Assembly: GCA_035499295.1 (NCBI GenBank)
Contig: DATJZG010000170.1
Span: 1 to 64,000, forward strand
Reading direction: 5' to 3'
Source of the DNA: DATJZG01 sp035499295
Lineage (GTDB): Bacteria > Myxococcota > Myxococcia > Myxococcales > Anaeromyxobacteraceae
Length of the DNA: 64,000 nt
Of this stretch, positions 43,362-51,056 are shown piece by piece. Position 1 is the stretch's first letter, and every line of letters starts with the position of its first letter. Under the pieces are notes generated by a model. It made no database searches. It was given only the letters and a program-made list of their open reading frames with translations, and was not told where the DNA came from. The translations under genes were made by a program, and so were the position numbers.

Positions 43362-44147
43362 TCAACCGTAGAGGCGGCGGGTGGCGCCCCCCATGATGCG
43401 GATGGCCGCCCGGCGCGGCAAGAGCCTCGCGAAGAGGAAGGCCACGAGCTTGTTCATCGCCCCCGCCACCACGGACGGGCCCTTTCCCAGGGCGGCGAGC
43501 GCCTCGGTCGCCACGTCCCGGGCCTCCATGAGCGGCATCTCCCTCTGGGGCCGGGAGGCTTCGTACCCCGGAGTGCGGGTGGCACCGGCGCGGCAGGCGA
43601 GCACGTCGACGCCCGACCGACCGAGCTCGTCCCAGAGCCCCTCGGCGAGCACCAGGTTGAAGGCCTTGGAGGCGGCGTAGGAGGCGAGCAGCGGCCCGCC
43701 CTGGGAGGCGGCGAGCGAGGTCATGAGGAGGATCCCGCCGCGTCCCCGCCTCGCCATCTCGCTCCCGAAGAGGTGCGAGAGGACGAGGGGACCGCGGCAG
43801 TTCACGTCGAGCACCCGGAGCTGCTCCCCGAGCGGGCGCTCCACGAACGGCCCGATGGCGGAGTGGGCGGCGTTGTAGACGAGGAGACCCACCTCCCTCC
43901 CGGCGGCGAGCGAGCGCGCCACCTCGCCGACGTCCGGAGAGGCGAGGTCGGCGGCCGCGAAGTGCACCTCCACCCCGGCCCGGTCCGAGAGATCGCGGGC
44001 GAGGGCGGCGAGCGCGTCCCCGCGCCGGGCCAGGAGGAGGAGGTTCAGGCCCCGGGCGGCCAGCTCGCGCGCGAACGCCTCGCCGAGCCCGGCGGACGCC
44101 CCGGCCACGAGCGCGAAGGGGCCGTAGCGCTCGCGGAACCCGCTCAC
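43362..44147 (-). CDS. SDR oxidoreductase, paralogue of the SDR at 19.8-20.7 kb
   Basis: A 261-aa classical SDR with VAGASAGLG at 14-22, Ser144, Tyr157 and Lys161 in YAASK. It aligns without a gap over the first 160 residues with the SDR in the ERG2 cluster, sharing RYGP-x-ALV, VGLLV-x-NAA, RRGRGGI-like and the ending RLLPRRAA. Both look like the 17beta-HSD/ketoacyl reductase branch. The GTG at 44147 overlaps the stop of the EXPERA gene by four bases, so the two are translated together. The greB-like gene follows 9 bases later. Confidence 0.88.
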   Translation of the reverse strand: MSGFRERYGPFALVAGASAGLGEAFARELAARGLNLLLLARRGDALAALARDLSDRAGVEVHFAAADLASPDVGEVARSLAAGREVGLLVYNAAHSAIGPFVERPLGEQLRVLDVNCRGPLVLSHLFGSEMARRGRGGILLMTSLAASQGGPLLASYAASKAFNLVLAEGLWDELGRSGVDVLACRAGATRTPGYEASRPQREMPLMEARDVATEALAALGKGPSVVAGAMNKLVAFLFARLLPRRAAIRIMGGATRRLYG

Positions 44148-44683
44148 GCCGCCGCCCGCTCCGGGGGCGGGGGAGGCGGGGGCTCGGTGAACGGGTGGTC
44201 GGAGCGCCACATGCGCAGGACCACCACCACCGGGACCACCATCCAGGCGGCGTTCGCCGCCACCACCAGGGCCGGGCGGGGCGTCGCGTGGATGCCCAAG
44301 AGCTCGTCGAAGAGGATGATGAAGACGTTGGTGAAGAGCATGGTCGCCCAGATGATGCTGGGGATGCGGATCCACTCGCTCCCCCTGGCGTAGGCCCAGA
44401 TGGCGGCCGCGTAGAACGGGCCGAAGACGAGGACGTCGAGCCAGATGGTGGCGCGGTACCAGGCGGGCCGCGCGAGCAGGAGCGGGTCGAAGCTCCGCTC
44501 CCACCAATGCACCAGGGCGAGGAGGCGCCCGGGGGGCCAGACGGGGGGCGTGAAGTGGAAGGGGTCGGCGATCGCCACCTGCTCCAGGCTCACCACGTAG
44601 GTGGTGAAGGTCAGGTTCACGACGAAGAAGGCGATGAGGGCGATGTCGAGGGGCCGGCGTCGGAGCGGGATGACGGCGCGCAT
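44144..44683 (-). CDS. EXPERA-domain membrane protein, TMEM97 (sigma-2 receptor)-like
   Basis: A 179-aa protein with four predicted helices. The middle matches the EXPERA family: WWERSFDPLLLARPAWY (60-76), the helix carrying WLDVLVFGPFY (81-91), and GSEWIRIPSIIW (101-112), the last closely resembling KWIRTPAIIY of human TMEM97. Two acidic residues lining the sterol site of TMEM97 (Asp29 and Glu73) appear to correspond to Glu34 and Asp83 here. EXPERA proteins include EBP, the sterol delta8-delta7 isomerase. The Pro-rich tail is disordered. The ATG at 44683 is used; a GTG at 44692 is possible. It is coupled to the SDR gene downstream. Confidence 0.75.
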   Translation of the reverse strand: MRAVIPLRRRPLDIALIAFFVVNLTFTTYVVSLEQVAIADPFHFTPPVWPPGRLLALVHWWERSFDPLLLARPAWYRATIWLDVLVFGPFYAAAIWAYARGSEWIRIPSIIWATMLFTNVFIILFDELLGIHATPRPALVVAANAAWMVVPVVVVLRMWRSDHPFTEPPPPPPPERAAA

Positions 44684-44752
44684 GAGCGCCACCCATACCG
44701 CAAACCGGAGCGCAGCCGCGACCGATCCGGGGCCTTTGGACCGGGCCGCTCG

Positions 44753-47068
44753 CTACCCGAGGCGCTCGGACAGAGCCCGGCGGACGTCGGAGGCGTCGGC
44801 GGTGCCGCCGGTCTCCTTCATGGCGGCGCCGAGGAGGAAGCCGAAGAGCTTCTTCTCGCCGGCGCGGTAGCGGGCCACCTCCCGCTCCTTCGAGGCGAGC
44901 ACCCGGTCGATGGCCTGGGAGAGCGCGCCTGCGTCCTCGACCTTGGAGAGCCCGAGCTCCTTCATGCGGGCCTCGGGCTCGCCGCCCCCCTCGAGGAGGG
45001 CCGCGAGCAGGGCCTTGCCGGCCGGGCCGGAGAGGCGCCCCTGGTCGAGCAGGGCGACGAAGCGACCGAAGGCCGCGCCGGAGAGGGGGAGGCTCGCCAG
45101 GGGCTCGCTCCCGGCGAGGCCGACGAGCTCGTTCAGGAGCCAGCGCGCCGCGGCACTCGGAGAGGCGCCGGCGCCGAGCGCGGCGTCGAAGTAGGAGGCG
45201 GTGGCGACGTCGCCCGAGAGCAGGTCGGCCTGGTCGGGCGGGAGCCCGAGCTCGTCCCGGTAGCGCCGGAACCGCTCGGCGAGCTCGGGGCTCGCCTCCC
45301 GGACCTCCTGGCGCGCCTCGAGGCGGGAGCGCCGCGAGGGGGCATCGGCGCGAGCCGTCTCCTTCGCCGGCTTTTGGGCCCGGCGCACCGCCGCGCGCGG
45401 GGCCTGGCGGGACGCCCAGGTGTCCTTGAGCCCGATGGTGCGGTTGAACACCGGGGCTCCGGGCCGCGAGTCCACCGGGTCGGCGAAGAAGTACCCCTGC
45501 CGCAGGAACTGCCAGCGGCTCCCGGGAGCGGCCTCCGCCAGCGCCGCTTCGACCCGCGCGGACTCGGGGACGACGAGCGACTCCGGGTTCAGCGCGCGGA
45601 CGAAGTCGGGCTCGGCGTCCGGCTGCTCCACCGTGAAGAGCCGGTCGTAGAGGCGCACCGGCGCCCGGAGAGAGCGCTCCCGGTGCACCCAGTGGACCGT
45701 TCCCGCCCGACGGCGGTCGGAGGGCTCCGCGCCCCGCGAGGCCGGATCGTAGCTGCAGGCGAGCGACTCGATCTCCCCCCCCGGGCCGCGCGAGACGCGC
45801 TCGCAGCGGATGGCGTACGCGCCCGCGAGCCGCACCTCGCGCCCGGGCGCGAGCCGCTTCCAGTCCGACGGGGGGTCGAGTGAGAAGTCCTCGCGCTCGA
45901 GGAGGAGGTGCCGCCCGAAGGGGACCTTGCGGCTCCCGCGGGAGGGCTCGGCGGGCCACCAGGGGATGTCGAGCTCCTCGATCCGGTCGGCGGGCCAGTT
46001 CTCGATCTCCACCGGGAGGGGGTAGAGGACGCCCAGGGCGCGCGGGGCGATGGACTCCAGGTCCGCTCGCACGGCGTACTCGAACTTGCCGATGTCGACG
46101 AGGCTGTTGTTCTTCGCGACGCCGATGAGCTCGGCGAAGTCGCGCAGGGCCTCGGGCCGGACCCCGCGCCGCCGCATGCCGGCGATGGTGGGCATGCGGG
46201 GATCGTCCCAGCCCGACACCCGCCCCTCGCTCACCAGCTGGAGGAGCTTGCGCTTCGACATCACCGTGTACCCGAGCGCGAGCCGCGCGAACTCGTACTG
46301 GTGCGGGCGCGGGTCCCAGGGGCCGAGGGAGTCGAGCACCCAGTCGTAGAGCTCGCGGTTGCTCTCGAACTCGAGGGTGCAGATGGAGTGGGTGATGCCC
46401 TCGAAGGCGTCCTCGAGGGGGTGGGCGTAGTCGTACATGGGGTAGATGCACCAGCGGTCGCCGGTGCGGTGGTGATGCGCGTGGCGGATCCGGTAGAGGA
46501 GCGGGTCGCGCAGGAGGACGTTCGGGTGCGCCATGTCGATGCGCGCCCGCAGCACGCAGGCCCCGTCCGGGAACCCGCCCGCGCGCATGCGGCGCAGGAG
46601 CGCGAGGCTCTCCCCGGCGGGCCGATCGCGGAAGGGGCTCGGGACCCCGGGGCGCTCGAAGCTGCCCCGCTGCTCGCGGATGGCCTCCTGGGACTGGCTG
46701 TCGACGTAGGCCTTGCCCTCGCGGACGAGCCGCTCGGCGCACTCGTACATGCGCTCGAAGTAGTCCGAGGCGTAGAAGAGGTTTTTCCCGAAGTCGGCGC
46801 CGAGCCAGCGGACGTCGGCCTCGATCGACTCGACGTACTCGGTCTCCTCGGTGGTGGGGTTGGTGTCGTCGAAGCGCATGTGGAAGCGCCCGCGGTACCG
46901 CTGCGCCAGCCCGAAGTTGAGGAGGATGGACTTCGCGTGGCCGATGTGCAGGAAACCGTTCGGCTCCGGCGGGAATCGGGTGACCACCCGGCCGCCGTTG
47001 CGTCCGGCGGCCAAGTCGGCGTCGACGATGTCGGTGAGGAAGTGGGACGGACCGGGAGCGTCGGCCAT
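44753..47068 (-). CDS. glnS: Glutaminyl-tRNA synthetase fused to a YqeY domain
   Basis: A 771-aa protein. Residues 1-555 are a class I synthetase: the HIGH signature at 41-44 (FLHIGHAKSILLNF), the KMSKS-equivalent VMSKRKL, and the two beta-barrel anticodon domains. After an Ala/Lys linker, the last ~150 residues are a YqeY/GatB-C-terminal domain (LLSGDVATASYFDAAL to FGFLLGAAMKETGG), which binds tRNA in glutamine amidotransferases. Such GlnRS-YqeY fusions are known from Deinococcus and some deltaproteobacteria. It charges tRNA-Gln directly. Confidence 0.95.
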   Translation of the reverse strand: MADAPGPSHFLTDIVDADLAAGRNGGRVVTRFPPEPNGFLHIGHAKSILLNFGLAQRYRGRFHMRFDDTNPTTEETEYVESIEADVRWLGADFGKNLFYASDYFERMYECAERLVREGKAYVDSQSQEAIREQRGSFERPGVPSPFRDRPAGESLALLRRMRAGGFPDGACVLRARIDMAHPNVLLRDPLLYRIRHAHHHRTGDRWCIYPMYDYAHPLEDAFEGITHSICTLEFESNRELYDWVLDSLGPWDPRPHQYEFARLALGYTVMSKRKLLQLVSEGRVSGWDDPRMPTIAGMRRRGVRPEALRDFAELIGVAKNNSLVDIGKFEYAVRADLESIAPRALGVLYPLPVEIENWPADRIEELDIPWWPAEPSRGSRKVPFGRHLLLEREDFSLDPPSDWKRLAPGREVRLAGAYAIRCERVSRGPGGEIESLACSYDPASRGAEPSDRRRAGTVHWVHRERSLRAPVRLYDRLFTVEQPDAEPDFVRALNPESLVVPESARVEAALAEAAPGSRWQFLRQGYFFADPVDSRPGAPVFNRTIGLKDTWASRQAPRAAVRRAQKPAKETARADAPSRRSRLEARQEVREASPELAERFRRYRDELGLPPDQADLLSGDVATASYFDAALGAGASPSAAARWLLNELVGLAGSEPLASLPLSGAAFGRFVALLDQGRLSGPAGKALLAALLEGGGEPEARMKELGLSKVEDAGALSQAIDRVLASKEREVARYRAGEKKLFGFLLGAAMKETGGTADASDVRRALSERLG

Positions 47069-47175
47069 GCGGCCGTGTTATCCCAGCGGCACCTCGCAGG
47101 CAACTTCGGCGACCGAGAGGGCGATTGTGGCGCGAGGGAAGTGGGCGAGCGACCTTCCGCCGCCGGAGGACCGAC

Positions 47176-47418
47176 GTGGAGGCTCTTCTCGATCGATCGA
47201 ATCCGCTGCACTGGGCCGTCGTCCTGGTGCTCCTCGTCTCCGGCGCCCTCACCGCCTACCTGGGCGTGCGCGACGGATTCGCGCGCCGGGAGGTGCGGAC
47301 GAACTCCGCCGTCCTCGCGGGGCGGAAGGCGCTGGCGGCGGGCGCGGTCTACCTCGCCTTCGGCCTGGCCGGGGTGCTGGGCGCGGTTCTCTTCGCCCTC
47401 GGCGGCCGCTCGCCCTAG
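47176..47418 (+). CDS. Small two-helix membrane protein
   Basis: An 80-aa protein with two membrane helices, WAVVLVLLVSGALTAYLGV and AAGAVYLAFGLAGVLGAVLFAL, joined by a short basic loop. I do not recognise it. GGAGGA at 47166-47171 is correctly placed for the GTG at 47176, which I prefer over upstream in-frame TTG at 47125. It is divergent from glnS and its stop abuts the DTW gene end. Confidence 0.65.
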   Translation: MEALLDRSNPLHWAVVLVLLVSGALTAYLGVRDGFARREVRTNSAVLAGRKALAAGAVYLAFGLAGVLGAVLFALGGRSP

Positions 47419-48018
47419 CTACCGCGAGCGGTGCCTGGGGTTGCGCCGCTCGCCGCGAGCGCAGGCGAGCTGCAACTCCACCGAGCGGCGGAAGGCGTCG
47501 ACCATGGGCCCGAACCTCGCCGGGTCGCGCTCGAGGGCTCCGAGCGCGAGGGCCACCGCCTCGAGGGTGGAGAGGTGCGCGGGGCCGGGCTCGCGGCGGA
47601 GGTCCCCGTAGCCGCTCGGGCGGCCGGCGTCCACGGCGACGCGCGGGAGCCGAGCGAGCGAGGGGTTCCGCTGCAGGATCCGCTCCGCTTGGTGCCAGGT
47701 GCCGTCGATGGCGAAGAGGACGGGCGGCGGGTCCCGGGCGAGCTCCCGGGCCGGGACCGAGTCCTCGCCGGGGAAGAGGACGGCTGCCCCGGGAGTCCCG
47801 AGCAGGGCGGCGACGGCCGGGAGCCCCTCGAAGGAGACGCCGCGGTGGATCTCGGCGCGGACCAGGGCGACGCGGGTGAGCCAGGCGCTGCAGATGGCGA
47901 GACGCGCCTCGCGCGGGTGCTGGAGGATGACGACCTGGGTGCGGGAGGAGGCGGGGACGAGGGCCGCGCACACGCAGAAGGGGGTGGGGCGGAGGCACCG
48001 CAGGCAGGTGTCGCGCAT
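47419..48018 (-). CDS. DTW-domain tRNA-uridine aminocarboxypropyltransferase (TapT-like)
   Basis: A 199-aa protein. The N-terminus has a cysteine cluster, CLRCLRPTPFCVCA, as in TapT (YfiP) proteins. The name-giving DTW motif appears as IDGTWHQAERI, preceded by VLFPGEDS. The family transfers the 3-amino-3-carboxypropyl group of SAM to uridine in tRNA (acp3U47). The ATG at 48018 begins with the Cys cluster, as in relatives. Convergent with the small membrane protein gene, with the stops adjacent. Confidence 0.87.
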   Translation of the reverse strand: MRDTCLRCLRPTPFCVCAALVPASSRTQVVILQHPREARLAICSAWLTRVALVRAEIHRGVSFEGLPAVAALLGTPGAAVLFPGEDSVPARELARDPPPVLFAIDGTWHQAERILQRNPSLARLPRVAVDAGRPSGYGDLRREPGPAHLSTLEAVALALGALERDPARFGPMVDAFRRSVELQLACARGERRNPRHRSR

Positions 48019-48080
48019 CGGGATCGCGTCCGCTGGGGCCCTCGCCCGTCGCAGGAGAGGGAGCCCCGCCGCCCGGAGGG

Positions 48081-48404
48081 TCAATAGACGGAGAGGAGCT
48101 CCACCTCGAAGACCAGGGTGGCGTTCCCGGGGATCTGGGGCGGGGCTCCGGCCGAGCCGTAGCCCAGCTCGGGGGGCAGGGTGAGCTTCCGCCTGCCCCC
48201 GACGCACATGCCGGCGACTCCCCGATCCCAGCCCTCGATGACCTCTCCGGCGCCGAGCCGGAAGGAGAAGGGGTCCCCTCCCACCGAGGAGTCGAACTTC
48301 GTCCCGTCGGTGAGCCACCCGGTGTAGTGGACCTCCACGGTCTTTCCCCGGACCGCCTCCGTGCCCTGGCCTTTCACCAGGTCCTCGATCTTTGGCTTCG
48401 CCAT
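48081..48404 (-). CDS. FKBP-type peptidyl-prolyl isomerase
   Basis: A 107-aa single-domain FKBP. It shows VEVHYTGWLTDGTKFDSSV, the FRLGAGEVIEGWDRGVAGM block and KLTLPPELGYGSAGAPPQIPGNATLVFEVELLSV, i.e. the full FK506-binding fold with the usual aromatic and Asp residues of the active site. There is no signal peptide, so it acts in the cytoplasm. It precedes the DTW gene on the same strand by 62 bases and is divergent from the H1-like gene. Confidence 0.95.
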   Translation of the reverse strand: MAKPKIEDLVKGQGTEAVRGKTVEVHYTGWLTDGTKFDSSVGGDPFSFRLGAGEVIEGWDRGVAGMCVGGRRKLTLPPELGYGSAGAPPQIPGNATLVFEVELLSVY

Positions 48405-48492
48405 GGCGCGATACGTTAGGCCGTCGGCCCCCCGTCCGCAATGGCGGGGGCGCGGCTTTTCGCTCTGCCCGGCTCCCCCCCGGAAAGAGCAG

Positions 48493-48544
48493 TTGCAGCC
48501 CCCTCTCAATGTGCGTAAACGTTGGGTGCAGGTAGTGCCCCAAC
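48493..48544 (+). promoter_or_regulatory. Candidate promoter and leader hairpin of the H1-like gene
   Basis: TTGCAG at 48493-48498 and TAAACG at 48516-48521 are separated by 17 bases, a weak sigma-70-like pair. GTTGGG (48521-48526) then pairs with CCCAAC (48539-48544) to form a leader hairpin about 20 bases before the start codon. Confidence 0.3.
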
Positions 48545-48563
48545 TTTCCATCTCGGAGGGAGC

Positions 48564-48941
48564 ATGACCAGCGAGGAGCGGGTTCCGCCACCGGGCGGCA
48601 TCTTGGAGAAGGTCGCCGAGACGGCCCAGGACATCAAGGACGTCGTGGAAGGCGAGGCGAAGGCGGTCGCGGAGGAGGCGAAGTCCGCCTTGACGGCGGC
48701 CGCGGGCGGCGTGGAGGAGGCCGGCAAGGCGGTGGCGAAGAGAGCCGCCGCCGCCACGAAGAAGGTCCGCGCCCAGGGGCGGAAGCTGCAGCGCAGGGCG
48801 AAGAAGGTCGCCGTGAAGGCCCGGGCGAACGTGAAGAGGCTCGCGGCCAAGGCGCGCAAGAGCCTCAAGAAGCCGGCGAAGAAGAAGGCGAAGGTGAAGG
48901 CGCGCGCCCGCAAGCCCGCCCGGAAGGCGAAGCGCAGGTAG
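48564..48941 (+). CDS. Histone-H1-like Lys/Ala-rich protein
   Basis: A 125-aa protein. The first ~60 residues are an acidic to neutral helical region (LEKVAETAQDIKDVVEGEA), while the last ~65 are strongly basic and Ala-rich, with repeated AKK/ARK/KAK units as in histone H1 C-terminal tails. Such proteins in bacteria bind DNA non-specifically and compact the nucleoid; another possibility is a ribosome- or membrane-associated factor. Low complexity makes family assignment unsure. CGGAGGGAGC precedes the ATG at 48564. Confidence 0.75.
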   Translation: MTSEERVPPPGGILEKVAETAQDIKDVVEGEAKAVAEEAKSALTAAAGGVEEAGKAVAKRAAAATKKVRAQGRKLQRRAKKVAVKARANVKRLAAKARKSLKKPAKKKAKVKARARKPARKAKRR

Positions 48942-49265
48942 TCGCCTCGGCCGAGAACGGGCCCCGCCGGGCCGCAGCTCCCCGGCGCGGGCGGTTCCGC
49001 GCCCCGGAGGGGACTCGCCCGTTCGGGGGGGTGCGCGGCCCTCCTTCCCCGGCGTGGCACGCCAGAAAAGCCTAAGGAGAAGAGGGCCTCCTCGGAGACG
49101 CGAGGGTGCCTTCCGATCTCGGGGCGTTCCCGAAGCGCCGCGCTCGCCAGGCGGGCCCTCTGCGAGCGCGCCGCCGCTTGGCGAATGCGTCGACACCGGC
49201 GGGCCAGGTGTGATTTCCTACTCGCCCCGCTTTCTTCGAACCCCGCCGACCTCATCGGAGGAGAC
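48942..49265. other. 324-base gap before the fumarase gene
   Basis: It should hold the fumarase promoter. The ribosome binding site is GGAGGA just before the ATG. I see no clear -35/-10 pair, hairpin or small gene. Confidence 0.4.
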
Positions 49266-50888
49266 ATGGCCACCCCCGCCTTCCACTACCAGGACCCCTT
49301 TCCGCTCGGGAAGGACGCCACCAAGTACCGCCTGCTCTCGAAGGAGGGGATCTCCCAGGCGAGCTTCGAGGGGAAGGAGATCCTGAAGGTCGAGCCGTCG
49401 GCGCTCGAGCGGCTCGCCCGGGAGGCGATGCACGAGATCTCTTTCTTCCTCCGACCCGAGCACAACGAGCAGGTGGCGAAGATCCTCGCCGACCCGGAGG
49501 CCTCCCAGAACGACAAGGGGGTGGCGCTCGCGTTCCTCCGAAACGCCGAGATCGCCGCCGAGGGCTCGCTCCCCATCTGCCAGGACACCGGCACCGCCAC
49601 CGTCGTGGGCAAGAAGGGGCAGCAGGTCTGGACCGGTGCGAAGGACGAGGAGTGGCTCTCGAAGGGCGTCTACCGCACCTACACCGAGGAAAGTCTGCGC
49701 TACTCGCAGACGGCCGCCCTAGACATGTACGAGGAGGTGAACACCGGCACCAACCTGCCCGCGCAGATCGACCTCTACGCCACCGAGGGGAGCGAGTACA
49801 AGTTCCTCTTCGTCGCCAAGGGCGGCGGGTCGGCCAACAAGACCATGCTGTGGCAGGAGACGAAGGCCCTCCTCACCCCGGAGAAGCTGGAGAAGTTCCT
49901 CGTCGACAAGATGAAGTACCTGGGAACGGCGGCCTGCCCGCCCTACCACATCGCGGTGGTCGTGGGCGGAACCTCGGCGGAGCAAAATCTGAAGACGGTG
50001 AAGCTCGCCTCCACCAAGTACTACGACGCCCTGCCGGTCGAGGGGAATGCCCATGGGCAGGCCTTCCGCGACGTGGCGCTCGAGAAGAGGCTGCTCGAGG
50101 CCGCCAACAAGCTCGGCATCGGGGCCCAGTTCGGCGGGAAGTACTTCGCCCACGACGTGCGGGTGGTGAGGCTGCCGCGCCACGGCGCCTCTTGCCCGGT
50201 GGGGATGGGGGTCTCCTGTTCCGCCGACCGGAACGTGAAGGCCAAGATCACCAAGGACGGGCTCTTCATCGAGGACCTCGACCACAATCCCAGCCGGCTC
50301 ATCCCGGCGCAGTTCAAGGGCGGCAAGCACGAGCACGGTGTCAAGGTCGACCTGAACCGGCCCATGAAGGAGGTCCTCGCCGACCTCACGAAGCACCCGG
50401 TCTCGACCCCGCTGCTCCTCACCGGCACGCTGGTGGTGGCCCGCGACATCGCCCACGCGAAGTTCAAGGAACTCATCGACGCCGGCAAGGGCGTCCCCGA
50501 GTACCTGAAGAAGCACCCCGTCTACTACGCCGGGCCGGCGAAGACCCCGCCCGGGAAGCCCTCCGGCTCCTTCGGCCCCACCACCGCCGGGCGCATGGAC
50601 TCCTACGTCGACCTGCTGCAGTCCCACGGTGCCTCGCTCGTCATGATCGCGAAGGGCAACCGGAGCGCGCAGGTGACGGACGCGTGCAAGAAGTGGGGGG
50701 GCTTCTACCTCGGCTCCATCGGTGGCCCCGCCGCCGTGCTCGCGGAGGAGAACATCAAGAAGGTCGAGTGCATCGACTTCGCCGAACTGGGCATGGAGGC
50801 GGTGTGGAAGATCGAGGTCGTGAACTTCCCGGCCTTCATCCTGGTCGACGACAAGGGTAACGACTTCTTCAAGAAGCTCGGCGTCTAG
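49266..50888 (+). CDS. Class I fumarate hydratase (Fe-S, FumA/B type)
   Basis: A 540-aa enzyme combining alpha and beta domains in one chain, as in E. coli FumA/FumB. LPICQDTGTATVVGKKG holds a cluster cysteine; further cysteines occur in TAACPPYHIAVVVGG and in the GASCPVGMGVSC region. The C-terminal beta domain begins near DLNRPMKEVLADLTKHPVST and includes GPTTAGRMD. It converts fumarate to malate with an oxygen-sensitive [4Fe-4S] cluster. The ATG is preceded by GGAGGA. Monocistronic; the leucine operon follows 168 bases later. Confidence 0.95.
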   Translation: MATPAFHYQDPFPLGKDATKYRLLSKEGISQASFEGKEILKVEPSALERLAREAMHEISFFLRPEHNEQVAKILADPEASQNDKGVALAFLRNAEIAAEGSLPICQDTGTATVVGKKGQQVWTGAKDEEWLSKGVYRTYTEESLRYSQTAALDMYEEVNTGTNLPAQIDLYATEGSEYKFLFVAKGGGSANKTMLWQETKALLTPEKLEKFLVDKMKYLGTAACPPYHIAVVVGGTSAEQNLKTVKLASTKYYDALPVEGNAHGQAFRDVALEKRLLEAANKLGIGAQFGGKYFAHDVRVVRLPRHGASCPVGMGVSCSADRNVKAKITKDGLFIEDLDHNPSRLIPAQFKGGKHEHGVKVDLNRPMKEVLADLTKHPVSTPLLLTGTLVVARDIAHAKFKELIDAGKGVPEYLKKHPVYYAGPAKTPPGKPSGSFGPTTAGRMDSYVDLLQSHGASLVMIAKGNRSAQVTDACKKWGGFYLGSIGGPAAVLAEENIKKVECIDFAELGMEAVWKIEVVNFPAFILVDDKGNDFFKKLGV

Positions 50889-50895
50889 CGAGGGG

Positions 50896-50922
50896 CGGGG
50901 AGGGCGACGCCGCGCCTCCCCG
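50896..50922 (+). terminator. Hairpin after the fumarase gene
   Basis: CGGGGAGG (50896-50903) and CCTCCCCG (50915-50922) form a perfect 8-base stem with an 11-base loop, 8 bases after the stop codon. No T-run follows, so termination efficiency is uncertain. Confidence 0.45.
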
Positions 50923-50995
50923 ATCTCGCCCGCGCCCGGGCGGCCTCCTCGGCGCGCGACTTCGCAGTCCGCCGCTGCGCGGAAGCGAGGGCCCC

Positions 50996-51024
50996 TGCGC
51001 TTTTGCGCCTGGGTCGTGTATACT
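50996..51024 (+). promoter_or_regulatory. Promoter of the leuC-leuD-cimA-leuB operon
   Basis: TATACT at 51019-51024 is a strong -10 element in otherwise GC-rich sequence, 33 bases before the leuC start. A poor -35 candidate (TGCGCT) ends 17 bases upstream. GCGC-TTTT-GCGC at 50997-51008 is a small palindrome overlapping the -35 region and could be an operator. Confidence 0.5.
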
Positions 51025-51056
51025 CACCCCCCTTTTTCTCAGGAATACCCGACGCC

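Noticed and set aside
43362..47252. One 1296-codon minus-strand frame ending in the SDR
   Set aside because: It overlaps glnS and the EXPERA gene in a different frame; the real SDR starts at the GTG at 44147 coupled to the EXPERA stop.
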